Shown: positions 24,800 to 39,463, numbered from the stretch's first letter. The stretch: DNA of 64,000 nt from Anoplolepis gracilipes (GCF_047496725.1 NC_132977.1:1025001-1089000); one strand, 5' to 3'. Program-made: numbers and translations. Notes: generated by a model not told the origin, from the sequence alone.

Positions 24800-26434
24800 G
24801 TAAGTGCACATTCTTATTTTCCTTTCACTAATCACAAATTACACATGTGGTGCTAAAATATTCTTTTTATCTGAGAAAAGGTTTAAAGAAATCGAATAAT
24901 ATTTTGAACCGCTAACTTTTACAATGCGGACTGATTTAGCTTTATTTAAATTTATACTGATGTCGATAGTTGAATCACGATATATCAAAATGTGTTGATA
25001 GGTAATGAAACTAATAGATTTAGATACTTACCACGTGATATATTATTATTTTCGGCTGTTATGTGAATATGCTGCAAAAAAGATAGGTTGAAATGAAACG
25101 ACGTTTAATATATTTGACAGTTTCTTGTTGAATCGACGATTAATTAATACGCATATAATATCACAGACGCGAAAAGGGATCGACGCAACTGCCTCCTCAT
25201 TGCTTTTTCATTTAGTTAATCTCTGGAATCACATACCGACGGAAACCCAGGTTTATTTAAGGCAATTTGTGTTAGTGAGAATTAAATTACGCGCGGACCC
25301 CCCGGAAATAGATATTCGCTATCTTGGTCCTACCTCGTCGATTGCTTCCAAACTGTCTGTCGGTTTTCGTTACTCGTTAAAATACGATCAGATTTGAAAT
25401 TTTATTGGACGATCAGGATTGTTTGACACTATGGCGATGCCTTTCGTATTCCTTCTTTCTTCATCAGCTCTCGATAATCGACTGACGCGATTTACAATGA
25501 ACGGTAAATCGGTTGAGAACCAAGGAAGAGAAGCATCATTGCACTAAAAGTATATTTTATTTGGAGCAATCACGAACAGCATCATGTATCACTGTCGTCC
25601 AGAACCCCTTACCACATATATCTTATACGAAAAAATATATAGTGTGCAGAAAGGTGTCATAATCATGTATAAAATGATGAAGAAATTTTAGAGAAAGTTG
25701 CTTATGCTCTACATAACACACGCATTAGCGGTAAGGGGTCAATTAATATAAAATATTACAATATTCATCGAATTGTATCTCGCGATACAATTCGAAGAAA
25801 TCGAAAAAATTAGTTTTTATATAAATATAGCAAGGCTATCCCATCGCGAGGATTTCGTTAATCCCTTAGCAATATATACGTTGTTCATTACACAAATGTA
25901 ATTACTGATTTTCACGTACCACACGTGTCACGGTGCAATACAGTATACATATACTTAAAAATCTAACCGTCGCCGAGAACGTCTACTAACTGAGAGCGAT
26001 CTGAGCGATCTAATAGGGCAAATATAAATACGAGTAATTGAAATTAATAACGTGACTGGATCAGGCATGCGTCCTCTTTCTTTTTCTCTCTCTCTCTCTC
26101 TCTCTCTCGTTTCTATGGTTTCTCGATTTCCTTCTTTTCACCACGCTCTTCGCCAAGTCTGTTTCTTCGCTGCCTTTTTCTATCAAGATGATCATCATTC
26201 ACGGTCACGTGTCGTCGCCGTTTCTTCCTCCCGTCACCCTCGGCCTAGTTGTACTTGTCGCGAGCCCTCACTGCAATCAGAGGTAAATACCGGTGAGAAG
26301 GTTTTGTGGATGGTGAATCCACAGAGATCGCGCGTGATGTTGAAACACGCGCTGGATGTGGCAATAGGAATCCGCGCAGCGCCGCGCCGCGTCGCGGCGG
26401 CTGTTGCTGCTGCGCTGTCAGAGCAGATACTTAC
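24800..26434. other. Region between the nudC fragment and the minus-strand membrane-protein exons
   Basis: No supported gene lies here. Observations: a 40-base candidate exon on minus (25071-25032) with a strong pyrimidine tract and TTTTTTGCAG acceptor and a GTAAGT donor; an AATAAA signal on minus at 25561-25556; and a perfect 10-base inverted repeat, ACCCCTTACC at 25604-25613 with GGTAAGGGGT at 25730-25739. A CT microsatellite lies at about 26090-26109. An open frame of 90 codons on plus at 25125 (containing LVNLWNHIPTETQ) vaguely recalls the C-terminal end of LINE reverse transcriptases, but too weakly to call. Confidence 0.35.
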
Positions 26435-27214
26435 TTTCCATGTAGAGGATCCCGGCAAGCAGACCGACCATGAACAGAAAGCTCATAGTGCACACGAGCA
26501 CGGTAAGCTGATTTCGCGCGCACCAAGACTTCCTGTAGACGGTGGTCGGTCTGCCGAGACCGTTCACGACCGTAAAATGGGTGCTGCTGGCTACCGAGGC
26601 GGTGTCGATCTGCTTTGGTGCTGTCACCGTGGGTGGATGTATGGCGGCGAGATTTGCCAGATTCGCGGCTGTGAGTAGCAACGTTCCAGACGCGGCGCTC
26701 TGTAAGCAATTTCGAAAGATTCGATTATTTTGACAAATCTCATAACCCCTCTTATTTCTTATATACGTATAATATGGGCTTGTCATTTTGATTTAAATTT
26801 TTAATGTATAATTTTAGTGCATAAATTATTCGTAAAATTTTATCGTAAACATCCATCAAACGATACAAGTCTGATAAAGTAAAGTAGCTCTTTGAGATTT
26901 GCATTAGAATCTTTCGGTCTTTCAAGTTAGTTTAAAATCGGATTTTAATTTTAATTTAAAATTAAGAAAAGTTGGGCAACTGCTTTAATATCCTTGTCGA
27001 GTAAAAAAAAGGCGAAATTTACGTGTGTACTGGCGGTGGATCCTTGAGACGACGTCGACCCTCTCGAGGGGGAGTTTGGATGCAAGTGATGAGCCCAGCT
27101 TCCATTTTCACTGTCCCTCTCGCTTCGCCCGACCAAGGACGGCCTTGGGATGTGCCAGGAAAGCGGACTGGCAGCAGCTACCGTCGTTGTTGTCGCCACC
27201 GCCCTCGTCTCGAT
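26435..27214 (-). CDS. Internal exons of a type II single-pass membrane protein (unidentified)
   Basis: Two exons on the minus strand fit together in phase 0. The first, 27214-27023 (64 residues, acceptor CTGTTTCAG, donor CAC|GTAAAT), encodes a Ser/Thr/Pro-rich tail containing PLSWHIPRPSLVGRSERDS. The second, 26699-26435 (88 residues plus one base, acceptor TTGCTTACAG, donor GGAAA|GTAAGT), encodes APKQIDTASVASSTHFTVVN, then TTVYRKSWCARNQ, then a membrane segment TVLVCTMSFLFMVGLLAGIL. Basic residues precede the span and nothing resembling a signal peptide comes first, so the tail is predicted cytoplasmic. Such an N-terminus is typical of M13 metallopeptidases (neprilysin type) and of other type II ectoenzymes, but the ectodomain exons are not seen here, so the family is unproven. 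The start codon must lie upstream. Confidence 0.65.
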
Positions 27215-27999
27215 CTGAAACAGACGTAAATCGACGTGAAGCTTTGATTGCATAAGCGATAATATCATGCCGATTGCCTCTACTCTTTCGACCACATGTC
27301 CCTCATTTACGATCGCGTGTCGTTTATCTGTCATCAGAAAACATTATACATAGCTACGAGCGATAACGTATAAAACGTGTATTTAAATGGAAAGCTTTTA
27401 AGGCGATGATAAAATTGAAACAATTCGCGGAAATTGTTTTATTATACTCATAATTACATGTATCTACTTACTCTGGTTCGAAGGAACATTAATCTATTAT
27501 GAGATTATATCTGATAATTCTTAACGACTGAAATTATTTTTGATCTGATTTCTACGTATTTTTCGCTATAGATATATGTTTATTATTATTTTTTTTCAGT
27601 TTATCATTCGGATACTATAATTTATTAGTTTAAAAATACTATTATAATTGATTATATGATGCACATTTACTTAGTTTTTCATGTTTGATTGATATTGGAA
27701 ATGATATTAAAAATTGACAAGAGTGAAAGCGCTTAATGCACATCAATGTGTAGTAATGCGTCAATAGAATTTACTGATAGATGTTTTAACACATGCCGCT
27801 ATTTACTGTTGCAATCAAACAGGCAATCACATTTGCAAACATTATTTAAATTCTTATGTTCTTTAAAGTCTTTAAAAATATTAAAACATAATCAATTTGG
27901 AGTTTTATATTGCGTTTAATTATATACATATTTCACCAACCACTCGAAAGCAATCGCCCGGAATAGCCAATATATTTATTTATTAATTAAAATGTGTGA

Positions 28000-28006
<7 letters not shown>

Positions 28007-28042
<36 letters not shown>
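28007..28042. repeat. (GA)n microsatellite
   Basis: An uninterrupted AG dinucleotide run, preceded by a few imperfect units. Confidence 0.95.
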
Positions 28043-28048
<6 letters not shown>

Positions 28049-28504
28049 ATAAAGTATATGTCACTTTTACGATGCCATTTCTCTATCGTATAGATTTCAC
28101 CACGCTTAAGATTGAGCCTCATTTAAAAATCCGTCGTATATTTTTACCGAACGGGGACCTAAAGCACGTAGTATCAAAGCAAGACAGAAGATATCGCAAA
28201 AGCACGCATCTTCTGCTCCCACTCTTTCTTCCTGCGAGAGGAAGATTGACGAGAATTTCGGCGTCTCCCGGGGGCGTGGAGCACCTCGACATTCCGGTTT
28301 GATCGTTGCACAACGCTCGTTGCGCTCTCGAATTCTGTGCCGCGCGTCAAGTCCGTCGCCGTTGTTTTTGCGCCGTTCTCAGCATTTGCGCTGAAGCGAC
28401 GAAGGCGACGAAGAACGTCGTCGACGTCGCTCTTCTCTCGCTTCCTATCTGGACCGCAGTATTTGAAGACCGTAGCCGCATTTCCGTGACTTTGCTCGGA
28501 GCGG

Positions 28505-28545
28505 AGACGACGTGACGCGACGTAACGCGACGCGACGCGACGCGC
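28505..28545. repeat. GACGC-type pentanucleotide repeat in a CpG-rich island
   Basis: Positions about 28505-28545 read as GACGT/GACGC units, about seven in a row with minor variation (for example GCGACGCGACGCGACGCG). They sit inside the most CpG-dense block of the left half of the window, which could be an unmethylated promoter. Confidence 0.75.
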
Positions 28546-29301
28546 TATCTCGTTCGCGTATACATGCCGATTACGCCCAGTTAATTGGCAATTTTCGCAC
28601 GTAAATTAAGTGCATTTCGCACCGGTGTGGCCTACCTTCTGGCGACCGGGCGTCGCCCAAGGACCGTGCCCGCCGTAAGACTGAACGAGTTTGCGCGTTC
28701 TTTTTCGTCCCCGGTGTCGGTTTTTCAAGCGCGCACTGTGTCTCGACTGGTACGACGACTCTAATGAAACGCTATGTTTCATACCTGTTATGTAGCATTC
28801 ATTCTCAACCGAATAAAGAAGATTTAATTGAACCGTTCGAACCGATAACGTGCTAAGTCATATACGCGAGAAACATCGATATAAGACTTGTATATTTATT
28901 TACAGCGCCGATTATAATCCACGTGAAAAATGCTTGCCTTGTCTTTAGAAATGGTACATTATGAACTCGGTTCGAAGATCCCAAAGAAGGATATTAAATC
29001 TTCTTAACGATCTGTAACGGTTTTTTTTTTTTTCTTCTATTAAGTTTGCTTCATGCAAGCTTAATGATATTGGTTTTAATTACATACGGATTATTCCAAT
29101 TTATCTCTTAAGTCATTCCTTGCTAATCGATCATACCAAATTAGGAGTACAATAACAAAAAGTACTTGAATGAGCATATGCCATTACAATATATGATTGA
29201 TTTATTGCATCCGTACTTAACTCTAACAATGCACATCATCATTAATAGGGATAGAATGTAAACTCATCTGTTATGCTTGTCATTTTACATTTTTCTAGAG
29301 A

Positions 29302-29307
<6 letters not shown>

Positions 29308-29349
<42 letters not shown>
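29308..29349. repeat. (TA)n microsatellite
   Basis: About 21 TA units in AT-rich DNA. Confidence 0.95.
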
Positions 29350-29352
<3 letters not shown>

Positions 29353-32300
29353 TTGTTAATTATAAAATATTTTGGAAAATATACAATATATAAAAACCGT
29401 TATATAATAAAATACACAACATAAGATTTAGATAGACATCGACATTTCACGAAACATTATACATGTATACATGTATCTGTGATGTGCAAAGAGAACGTTC
29501 ACGAAAACATTGAACGAAACGGGAGTTTCGTGACGAAATCGGACCCGAAGTCACGACGGTGACAGGTATATTTCATCGCGAGTCGATATCTTGAAAAAAA
29601 AATCTTTGGTCGTACACGAGAGCGAAAGATGGAAAAGTCGCGAATAGTCGGGTAAAAAAGGAGAGAAAAAGAAAGAGAAGGGCGATGCTTAAGGTGTGAG
29701 GAGTCGTTAGGAATTTTTGTAGAACTCAATATACCGGTCAACCTCGAAGCGCCGCACCTGTGCCGGGTCTACGTAACGTGATATCCTGAAACGGATTTTG
29801 AATTCGTATGTGTAAAGCTTACGTTCAAATGATATGCAATTTTTATTATTTAAAAGTTTTCAAGTAATATGTTACGCCTATTTGATCAAATTTATTATCG
29901 AAAATACAGTGACATAAGTGAGATTACAATCTCTATTTAAGACATATCAAATGTTATTCTCATATTCTTGAAAGGTAAATTTAACGTGACAAATAATTAC
30001 GTTATAAAGAGAATCTTTTGATTTCAAAAAAAAAATAAAAAAATAAAAATAATTTTGTTTTATTCTTATATCAAATGTCAAGTGCGATAGAGGGATCGGA
30101 TTTATCATTAATATACGTAGTTATAAATATATGAAAAGAACATCGCATAAAGTAACATTTACGTTCCTTTTCATTGGTGGTCGACGAAAAGAATAATATC
30201 GCGCGTACAGAGAAATTTTGCTCGGAATGTCCTTGGTGTCTGTATGATTAAAGTACAGCATTAAGTTTGATATCAGTTCATATATCCGGACATTATAAAA
30301 ATGTACGCTCAATCCGCTTATATCCCATTAATTGTTCATTAATTGCATTGCCAGTATTTTAAAACAACTCTATTCCTCATTTTTGCCATATCCCAGATAA
30401 TTGCATTGTCATCATACGTTATTGCTCCCAATCTTGCAGTGATGAAATAAATATACTCTTTCAGTAGAAACGGATTTTTTTCTATAAATGCAGCGAACCT
30501 GAATATAATTATCGATAAAGTATTCGTGTAGTATTCGGAGCGAGGCTATTAAAAAAAAATTCCTATTTTTTTTTATCAAGATTATTACGTCGCATTAAAC
30601 GGGAGCGCATAATTACGGAATAAATGTCAAACGCCGTAAAATCGCTTGCGCGATATTAAATGGTTAATAGTGTGGTTAACGTCGATGCCGCACATGGCAC
30701 CGTCGTAATCATCATTATTGTCCACTTCTAATGTAAACGTTCTCATTAAAAGGCACTGTGTATTCGCCATTAACGAAGATCCCTGCCATCACATTCTGCG
30801 ATCGCAGAACGATAGTGTTCGTAATGAATGTCACGCTTTTTCTATTCATTGTTTATGGATCTATGAATAATCCATTGACGTTTCGCCAAGTGTGTGTACC
30901 GTTATCTCTCTTTTAGTTCGTTTCTTACGATATCTTCGATACCATAAACGACATTAGTCGGCTCACGCGACTTCAAAATTATATCGTATTTTCTTCCTGT
31001 ATTATATAAGGGTTTGTAGGAAGCCAGCAATGTATAGATGGAATTTATCACCGCAGGGCACAAGCTTGACTCATTAAGCGACCGTATGTTTGCACAGTTA
31101 CAGACAAAATATTCGAAGACTCGCGCGAGCGCGTTTACGTCAATCTACACCTAAGGGCATATTTTCTGATTATCGATAGCTCCCTATAGTCTATTTCGCT
31201 CATCAGCGAACGAATGTCACCTCGCCGGATGCGTGAACGCTAATGAGCGTAAAAAGATATATGTTACAAGGTAGCGATAACAGACTTCGTCGTACGACCT
31301 TGTACATCTTTAGACGGATTATTTTACACTTACGCATCGATAGCTTCAATCCATATCAATCTCGAATCAATTCGATCAAATTCGCGGAAGCGATAAACGA
31401 TTGCGAATAACTATTTATGAGAATGTAAATTTTACTGGCATAATTATCGGCTATAGCTGTGCATGCAAGCAAAAATATATTTACGCGTCGATAATTAAGC
31501 CAGTAAAACTTACGTCCTCATAAAACGCGCTTAGTATTTCACGTTTGAAAACCAACGAGGCAAGTCTCGTAATCAAATCAGCTGTACTTTCCAATACGAA
31601 AGGAGAAATAAATTATGGGATCTTTTTAAAGAAAATATATATTACAAAAAATTGATGATAAATTTCTTTTAAAACAAGATTGGGACACAGAGAATTAAGT
31701 CTTTTTCAATGACAAGTTTTTTTCATGATGACATACAATATCATTTTTCAATAAAATCTTTATAATATAAAAGTCTATTTTTTAAATATATTTTTTATTC
31801 TATTGGTAATACTTTTATTTATATGATATGTGAATATTTATAAGATTAATATTTATAAGATTAAAATTGTAACTCTATAAATTAACACATACTCCATTCC
31901 ATTATACTTGCTGCGAACTTTGTCAAGTATGAGTGAAAGGTTATCAGCACGGTCAGTTCCGTTCTTTGCAGTTACTACCTTTCTTTCAAACGTTATTCAA
32001 GGATATATTTAATAGTGAGTAAGATATTTTATCGCAATTCTCTCTACTATCCTGCTGTTTGTGTCTGTTAAGTTAATGTCTTCGTTAGATTGTCGTCAAT
32101 TAATAATCAAGATATCATTAGGTCTAGGTCTGCTTAATGCGAATTCAGTAAAATCCGCTTGACCTTAATGTTTTTATTTATTTCATTCTTTCAGAATTAT
32201 CTAAACCTTGTTTGAATGATTGAGAGATATATGATATATCTTTATAGAGTAATTACTTTGTTTAAAACAATATCATATAAATAAATTATGGACCAGTTAA

Positions 32301-35300
32301 AGAAATTTTATGGTTTTGGAATTGAAAAAACAAACTCAACAGATATTTAATGTTTTACGGCGATTGTAACTTTTCGAGGCATACTTTGGTGACGAGTGCT
32401 CTTTAATATCTTTTGCGCAATTTATCGTATATTTTGCAACAGTGCTACATCACTTCGAGAATCACGATTTACGATCGCTGCTAAGGAAAACAAATTTACA
32501 AATATCTATAATTTGAAATGCATCGATTGAGAGATTATCGCGCGCGCTTTGAGTCCTTGGATGTTCGACGTACTTTATAGCACGTTCGCGAACTAGTAAA
32601 GACACACGGACGTGTTACGTACACGATTATGAAACGGATCTGCGATTACGAGGGAAGCAATTATTGTTGTATTTCATGTCTAAGAAACGCTGAGAACGCG
32701 AGATAAATTGAGTTGAGAATTTCCCTCGAGATATGGTTATGGCTATTAATGGTTAATAATTTATTAACTTTCATCTCTCCCCTTTTACCAGCGAGAAATT
32801 GTATTTGAATTGTATTTGCAATGAAACAGAGATATACACTAGATGAAAAACAATGAGAGACAACAACAAATTTTCAATAAATTAAGTTTAAAATACATGA
32901 TTAATAAATGAAATAAATGATTCTATATCTTTTGTGATTATTTATAGTAACGATAATTTTATTCATAATTGAAGTCAAAACATATAGCATTTAAAAAAAC
33001 TGCCATTCAATTTTAAGATTAAAAAAATTGCTGATTTTTTTATATTTAAAAATTGCTGACATACTTCTTCATTCATAATTGTGTGTAATTGATTTTTCTT
33101 TTGTTTATAATTGCATCATTTATTTATAAATTACAAACTTTAATAATAAAGGAAAATCAATTACAAAATTTAATAATAAATTTATAATAAAAGTTGTATA
33201 TATTCACAACTGATGAAAAACAGTGTAATTATAAACCAAAGAAAAACCATTATAATTCTACAAATCCAGGCAATGATATCAATAATTTTGTGCACATGCT
33301 ATAAAATACTTACATCTTTTGTAATCAAGATATCAAAGATTTGTTTTTTCTTAAAATCAGTTTAATCAGGATTGTCATTTCTTTAAAATATTATATTTTT
33401 TATGGCTTTACAGATGAAATTATTGTTACTAAATATAGCTACAAAAATAATTATCATTTTCTGTGTGTGAGTGAACTTATTAGTTTACTAAAAGTAGGAT
33501 TCAAAGTTTATGAAAATTAAGAACAAAGCTTTATTTTTGTCTTACAATTGTCGTATATTATTAGGTGGAATCACGCATTTATTGTAAAATTTGATTAAAT
33601 AATTGAGAGTAAAATGTTATTTGATTATAACACTATTTTTCGTACGCTTTGAAAATTTAGCATGAATTTTAAAAACTAACTGCTAATTGATATATATCAA
33701 TATATTACTTCTTATCTCTTTATTAACGTGTACGATCAGTTGGAAATATAATTTAATGCGGCAATTTCACGCATTATGTTTTTCAGTTGAGTATCAATCA
33801 AGTGCTGTCAATATCTTGTCTCGTATCCCTCTTGATAATTTATTAATTGTTTTATACTGTTAGCAAGATCGCACAATCTCATTCTCGAGGACGTGTATCG
33901 CCAAAGAAAAGTATGATGTAAATCGATTTTGCCTACCTGTCTTTATCGCCTTCCTTTTTCCGCGTTTCATATCTCGGATAGTCGACCCCGAGGTCGACCT
34001 GATTGCCAATTAGTAGATACCAGATCAATTTGCGAGAAAAAAGGCCATTACGGCACGCCAGAGTATGTAAAGGTTGAGTGATGACTCCAAATGAGAAGTA
34101 TGTGCCGAGTCCTTATTGATAATTATTCGCTTATTATTATCAACGCCTTTTTTCTGCTCTGATTCTTTAATCATGCGACAGTTATTATCAATTCAGAATA
34201 TGATTGTTAAGGTTGCAAACTGATTTAGGTTAGACAAATCCGAATACAATTCTGTAATTATTTCCTCAAATGTTTATACAATCAGTAAAAAAAAAAATAT
34301 ATAAATGTATATATACATATTACGTACATATGAGGGAATATAACTTGAGAAAATACTAATTCTCTCGAAAGGCTCGAGAGATAGTTAAGTGTTTAACATA
34401 AGCGATTGTTATGGAAAGATGAAAGTCGTTGCGTTACACAGACGCGATGGTCCGAGTTAACGTTCGACAAGCGTTCGAAGAGTAGGAAGAAAATCATTTC
34501 CTGAAGCGAATGGTGGTGCGTATTCGAGTTGACCGCGCGCAAACCATACGGCATATAGACTCGAGAGAGTTTTCACCGTTCTGTTCTTCCTGTCATAATT
34601 CATTTTCGCAAAGCGGACGTCCATCACAGTAATTTTACTACTGTGACGACGTGGAGACGTAAGAATTACACGACTTCCTATACAATGATTCAACAATAAA
34701 GAACGTTGTATCATTTTCTAACGTTATACGCAATGTTATACGTAGAGAATTAGTGGAATCTGCGTAAATTACGCATCTTGGGAGATCAATTACAATTGTA
34801 TAATTTAAATAATTTAACATGGTATATATATCTACAAAAATATTTCTACAATAAATTTTTTTTTTTTTTTAATTTTTTGTAACTATATTGAATGATATGC
34901 ATAATAAACTATATTTTTATATAGCTATGAGTAGGTATTCAAAATTCATATTCTTGTTCTTTGTATTTCAGTAGTTACATACATCACACATTCGTATTAC
35001 ATGTATATTATACATTTTGTAGGTACTTATAATTTAATTAAGCCTAGCCATTGCCATTTAGCGTAGACTAAATATCCATCTCAAATTTTTTTTTGTTCCT
35101 GCTGACATTGCAAAGAGCTGGTCGTTTATCTTCGTTAGTCTCCGCTTAGGCCTTCGGCATGGCCCGTGGCGATTTGTCAAACGTAAATAGTGGTTTAGCA
35201 CGCGATAGAAGTTAATTTCGCACCGTAAGTCTGATGCCCATAATTCACAACATCCTCGACACCTTTACGGGTGTCCTCAGATAATTTCACGAATTTTGCA

Positions 35301-38300
35301 ATTTTTCGATATCCATTCGTCCTTGATGCGAATAAACGAGCGGAAAGAGAGCAGCTAATCAATTACGAGCTCTATTTCTTTCTTTTCACATAAACAGTTG
35401 TAACGCAATGCAAATAACTTTTGTGCGGCCGTGTGAATGACGTTGACAAATCTCAGCAAACTTTCTTTTTCCGTAATCTAACCACAGAAATTCGACAGGT
35501 GACATCAGATGTATTTATCTGCGAGTGGTATTCAATACTGCCCGCCCACCTTCCACTTCTTATACTTTCGACCACTTTCTTTCTTTGCCCAATTTTTCGT
35601 CAAATTTCATCGTTTATAGTAATCAATAATGACCTAGGTAAGATATTTAAAGTATTTATATTATTATGTAAGCATGTAAGTTTAGATGGCTGATCGGTAA
35701 TTTCGGATCTTCTTCGATCGTTAGGCTGATGTTACATTCAAAAATTTCAATACAAGCAATTCTAACGAGTTATTTATAAGTGCACAAGGATTGCTATCGA
35801 AAATAAATTGGACATCGATATGACTGTTTTTTTTTCTTCCACGTGAGATTTAACACACAATAATCGAATTAAATATGAAATAGAAAATGTTGTAAAAATG
35901 TACATATGCGTATAATTTTCCACGCGCGACAAAGTTATTTATTATTAAAATTAGCTGCCCAAGAAGATACAAAAAAAGTCGGGGAACGAAATAAACAGAA
36001 AAAAGCACTTTAATAATTGTAACTATCGTGTCACGATTTTTATCACTGTAAATGTCACAAGTATATAAATTCGAAATCTGTTCTCGACTAATTATCGGTT
36101 TGAACCTTCTAGGTCGTCGTGAGTTTTCTGACCGACCAGATCGATTTGCATTTACAATGTAAATAAAGAGAACTCTCGACAGGACGGCGCTCCGTAAATT
36201 GCGAAATCGCCGATTGCGTTCCATTCGCATGCCAAAGAACACTAAAGTCGATCTTCCTCTTGCCCCTCATTTCTCCTCGTCAGCCTCGATACGAGTCTAA
36301 TAACTGAGATTGCCGAATTCGATCGTCAATCGTTCTCGAAATCGATCGATCGTGTCATAATCTTTATTTCTCAGGAGTCGGTCTTTTGTAGAGACTGCTT
36401 GTTATAATTTCAATTAGCGCACAGTCGGTTATTTAGTAAAACGATAAACATTTTGAAAAGTAGTATAGAAGAAAATGTCTTGTTTGATGTCGAAACTTGT
36501 GATTCTGTTTGATTCGTGTTTGCAAGAATCAAAGGTCTCGGCAAAGATGTTAATTACAAGGCAAATGTTGCAAAATATACATTGCGCTTAATGTAAATCA
36601 GATACTTCTCTCATAGTAGAGTTTCGGTTTTTTTTCCATATTAAGATTTTCGAGATGTGATTGTGAGTCTCGAAGTTTATTTCGAAGAGACGATACAAAC
36701 GTGCGGAAGAAAGTTTGGTATACATCTTTGTGATCACGCAACCTAACAAAATGTTTTCTTAAGGTATTTGACAGCCTGCGGTTACATAAATGCAATGTAA
36801 ACGCGTGTAACATTTAGCTTTTTGATGTAATAACATCACTTAGTCATCATTTTTGACTCCTTCTATTGAATACGTGATACGTACTGCCTTGACGTACTCT
36901 ACCGCCTATCGAAATCGGTTCTCAAAATCGTGTCGAGTGACAGCTGGCATGCAACTTGAACGGATCGCAAGTTATAAATAAAAGCTTTTAGTCTTGAGAT
37001 ACAAAGTAATTTATATTATGTAAGTTTAAATTATATAAGTAATATATACAAATATGATACATACACGTGTGTGTGTATATGTGATTACAGATATTGAATC
37101 GATGGTTTTTACGATTTTAGGATATATTATAGAATATATATTCGTAAATATATTTACACTATTTATTAGAATTATATTGCATACGTCAGACTTTATTGAG
37201 AAATAACTTTTTGTGTATATGTATATTCTCTTATCAAGTTTGTCATGTTGCCTGTAAGTCAAAAGAAACCATTTGAAGCAGTTATCAGAATACAATTATT
37301 ATCCAGCACGTAAATTCAATTGAGAATATAATCAAAGTGTCTTATTATAATTTTTAAAATTTAATGCGTAACTTTTAATTTGTAATGTAAATTTAACGAC
37401 AGACTGTAAATATATATCTTTTTATTAAGATTTTTCTGCTTAAAGCAGGACTTTGCTAATAATATTGATACATTCTATTTCTCAATCTTTGACGAGATGT
37501 TCTAAATTTCAAGTGTCTCATAATTATAACAAATACAACTTCCCACATTTTTGCGTAAAATAAATAAAATAGAATAAAATGCAAAATAACCAGCTGAGCT
37601 ATCAGTTTGTGCAGTTTCGTTGCACGTAGATAAAAAATTATTTGTTCCACCGAAAAATCTTGTTCTTCAGTGAACTCACGTTCCAGAATGGATTGCATCC
37701 GAGGCTTACATAAATCCAATTTGTAACCTGCCGTGTAGCGATTTTTTTTTTTTTTTATTGTCACGTGGAACAAACGCGACGCGCAATTATACACCGTTCC
37801 ACGCAAATAATGATCGACGACGGAAGAGAACACCTTTGCATTAATAACAAAATCGAATTTCGGTCGAGAGGGTTAGTAAACAGAATTTGTTTTCTCTTTC
37901 ATTCTCGCAGACGGATGTTAATGTTGTGTGACTTCCCCAGTTGGCATGTTGCAATCATCAGTCGAATAATTCTGTTGCAAGATGCATGAGCGGGATCCGA
38001 CTGCGAGGTAAAGTCATCGTGCGTTAGACACGAACGTGTGGAAAGTGAAATTCTCGAATCATCGCATCGATCACATTCTCCATAAGGCTAATCGTAGTCT
38101 ATGATCTATGTCTTTTCCGGAGAGAGATTCATGAATACCAAACAATTCATACAAACCTGATTATAGAATACATACTAAAATAATTCATAGACTATATAAA
38201 ATCCGAATATTAAATTTTTTCTACAGAAAGTATTTTTATCATTTTGCTTCATCTAATTAATCTCTAAATGATTTAATTCTGGCAATAAACAATTTTTGTG

Positions 38301-39463
38301 CGGTAGCAAAATTTAATTATTTGGTAAAAGTGTTAGTTGTTTTCGTTTTTGACGTTTGTGCGCAAAGTTGTTTTTAACATGTTAAAGTGTCAAAGGAAGC
38401 GATCATTTCTGACACGTCGTTGTAGTTTGCGTGCTAAAATGATCGATCTGGTCTGTATGTTACTAATTTTGCATACACGGCTAATTCGTACCGTACGCAG
38501 AATACTTATTCGTGCACCGAAGCGAGAAAAACCATTATGTTTCCATTCATTTGATACAAACGACATGTCATGACAGCTATTTTTCGTCATGAGTCTGCTC
38601 GTTCTTTTTCTCACAGTGACGTTAAGAATCAGAGTTAACGTTTAACTTCCAGTACTTTGCAGCCACTTTTGCACCTCCTTTGAGGTGTGCCGTGAAGCAA
38701 AAAGGAATGAGATTATACCTTGCATGACTAGTCGTTCGGCAAATGACACTCGTTTTATGCATGCATTCCATCCGACATATCTCCCGAAGGTCTGGGGCGT
38801 ATAATAAAATTGAGCAGGGAATTAAAAATTTTTATACGCGTTATATATTGCATTTCATCGTAGAAAAAAATTTAACTTTCCTTACGGTAAAAGACAATAG
38901 CGCGAGCAGGCTTTTAGGTAGTTATTGTGTTGTCATTTAAATGCTAGATATCACAATCTTCTAATCTAACTAAGTGATGTATTTTTTTTCGAGTGATGTT
39001 GTAGATTGTTATAAGATATCATTGCGACATAGGTGTAGGTATGCTTGTTAAGACTTGTTAAGATCGTTATTTATTATCCTAAGATAACATTTTGTTTATT
39101 CATTAAAGGTTTGCAATTTTAAAATATTTAGCGCGATGTTTGCGCAAATCATCACGATGTAGAAAACGGGCAAAATTATAAATCATTGAACTCTACGATT
39201 AATTTTTGATCTTCGTTGTACGGTAAAAGTCAAATGTGGAACGAGATGGCTAGTTAAGTTATAAATTCAGATTAAAAAAAAAAAAACATTAATTAAAACA
39301 TTAAATCCAGAGGATTTTATTCCGAAAAATTTATGAACAGTTGGTCAAATTGTTGAAATGTCACAATTTTATTTCTCCTCGCTGGATCCGAAAAATTCTG
39401 TCCGATATAAAATAGATAATAAAAAAGTAATAAAATCTAATCGAAAACCTTGAAACGACATAA

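Noticed and set aside
26052..26678. 208-codon open frame on plus
   Set aside because: It is antisense to the better-supported minus exon at 26699-26435 and begins in a CT microsatellite. Its sequence has no recognisable family.
33088..33250. Imperfect inverted repeat (TTTTTCTTTTGTTTATAATT and its approximate complement)
   Set aside because: The arms are AT-rich and short, with no target duplication. It is likely a chance palindrome in low-complexity DNA.
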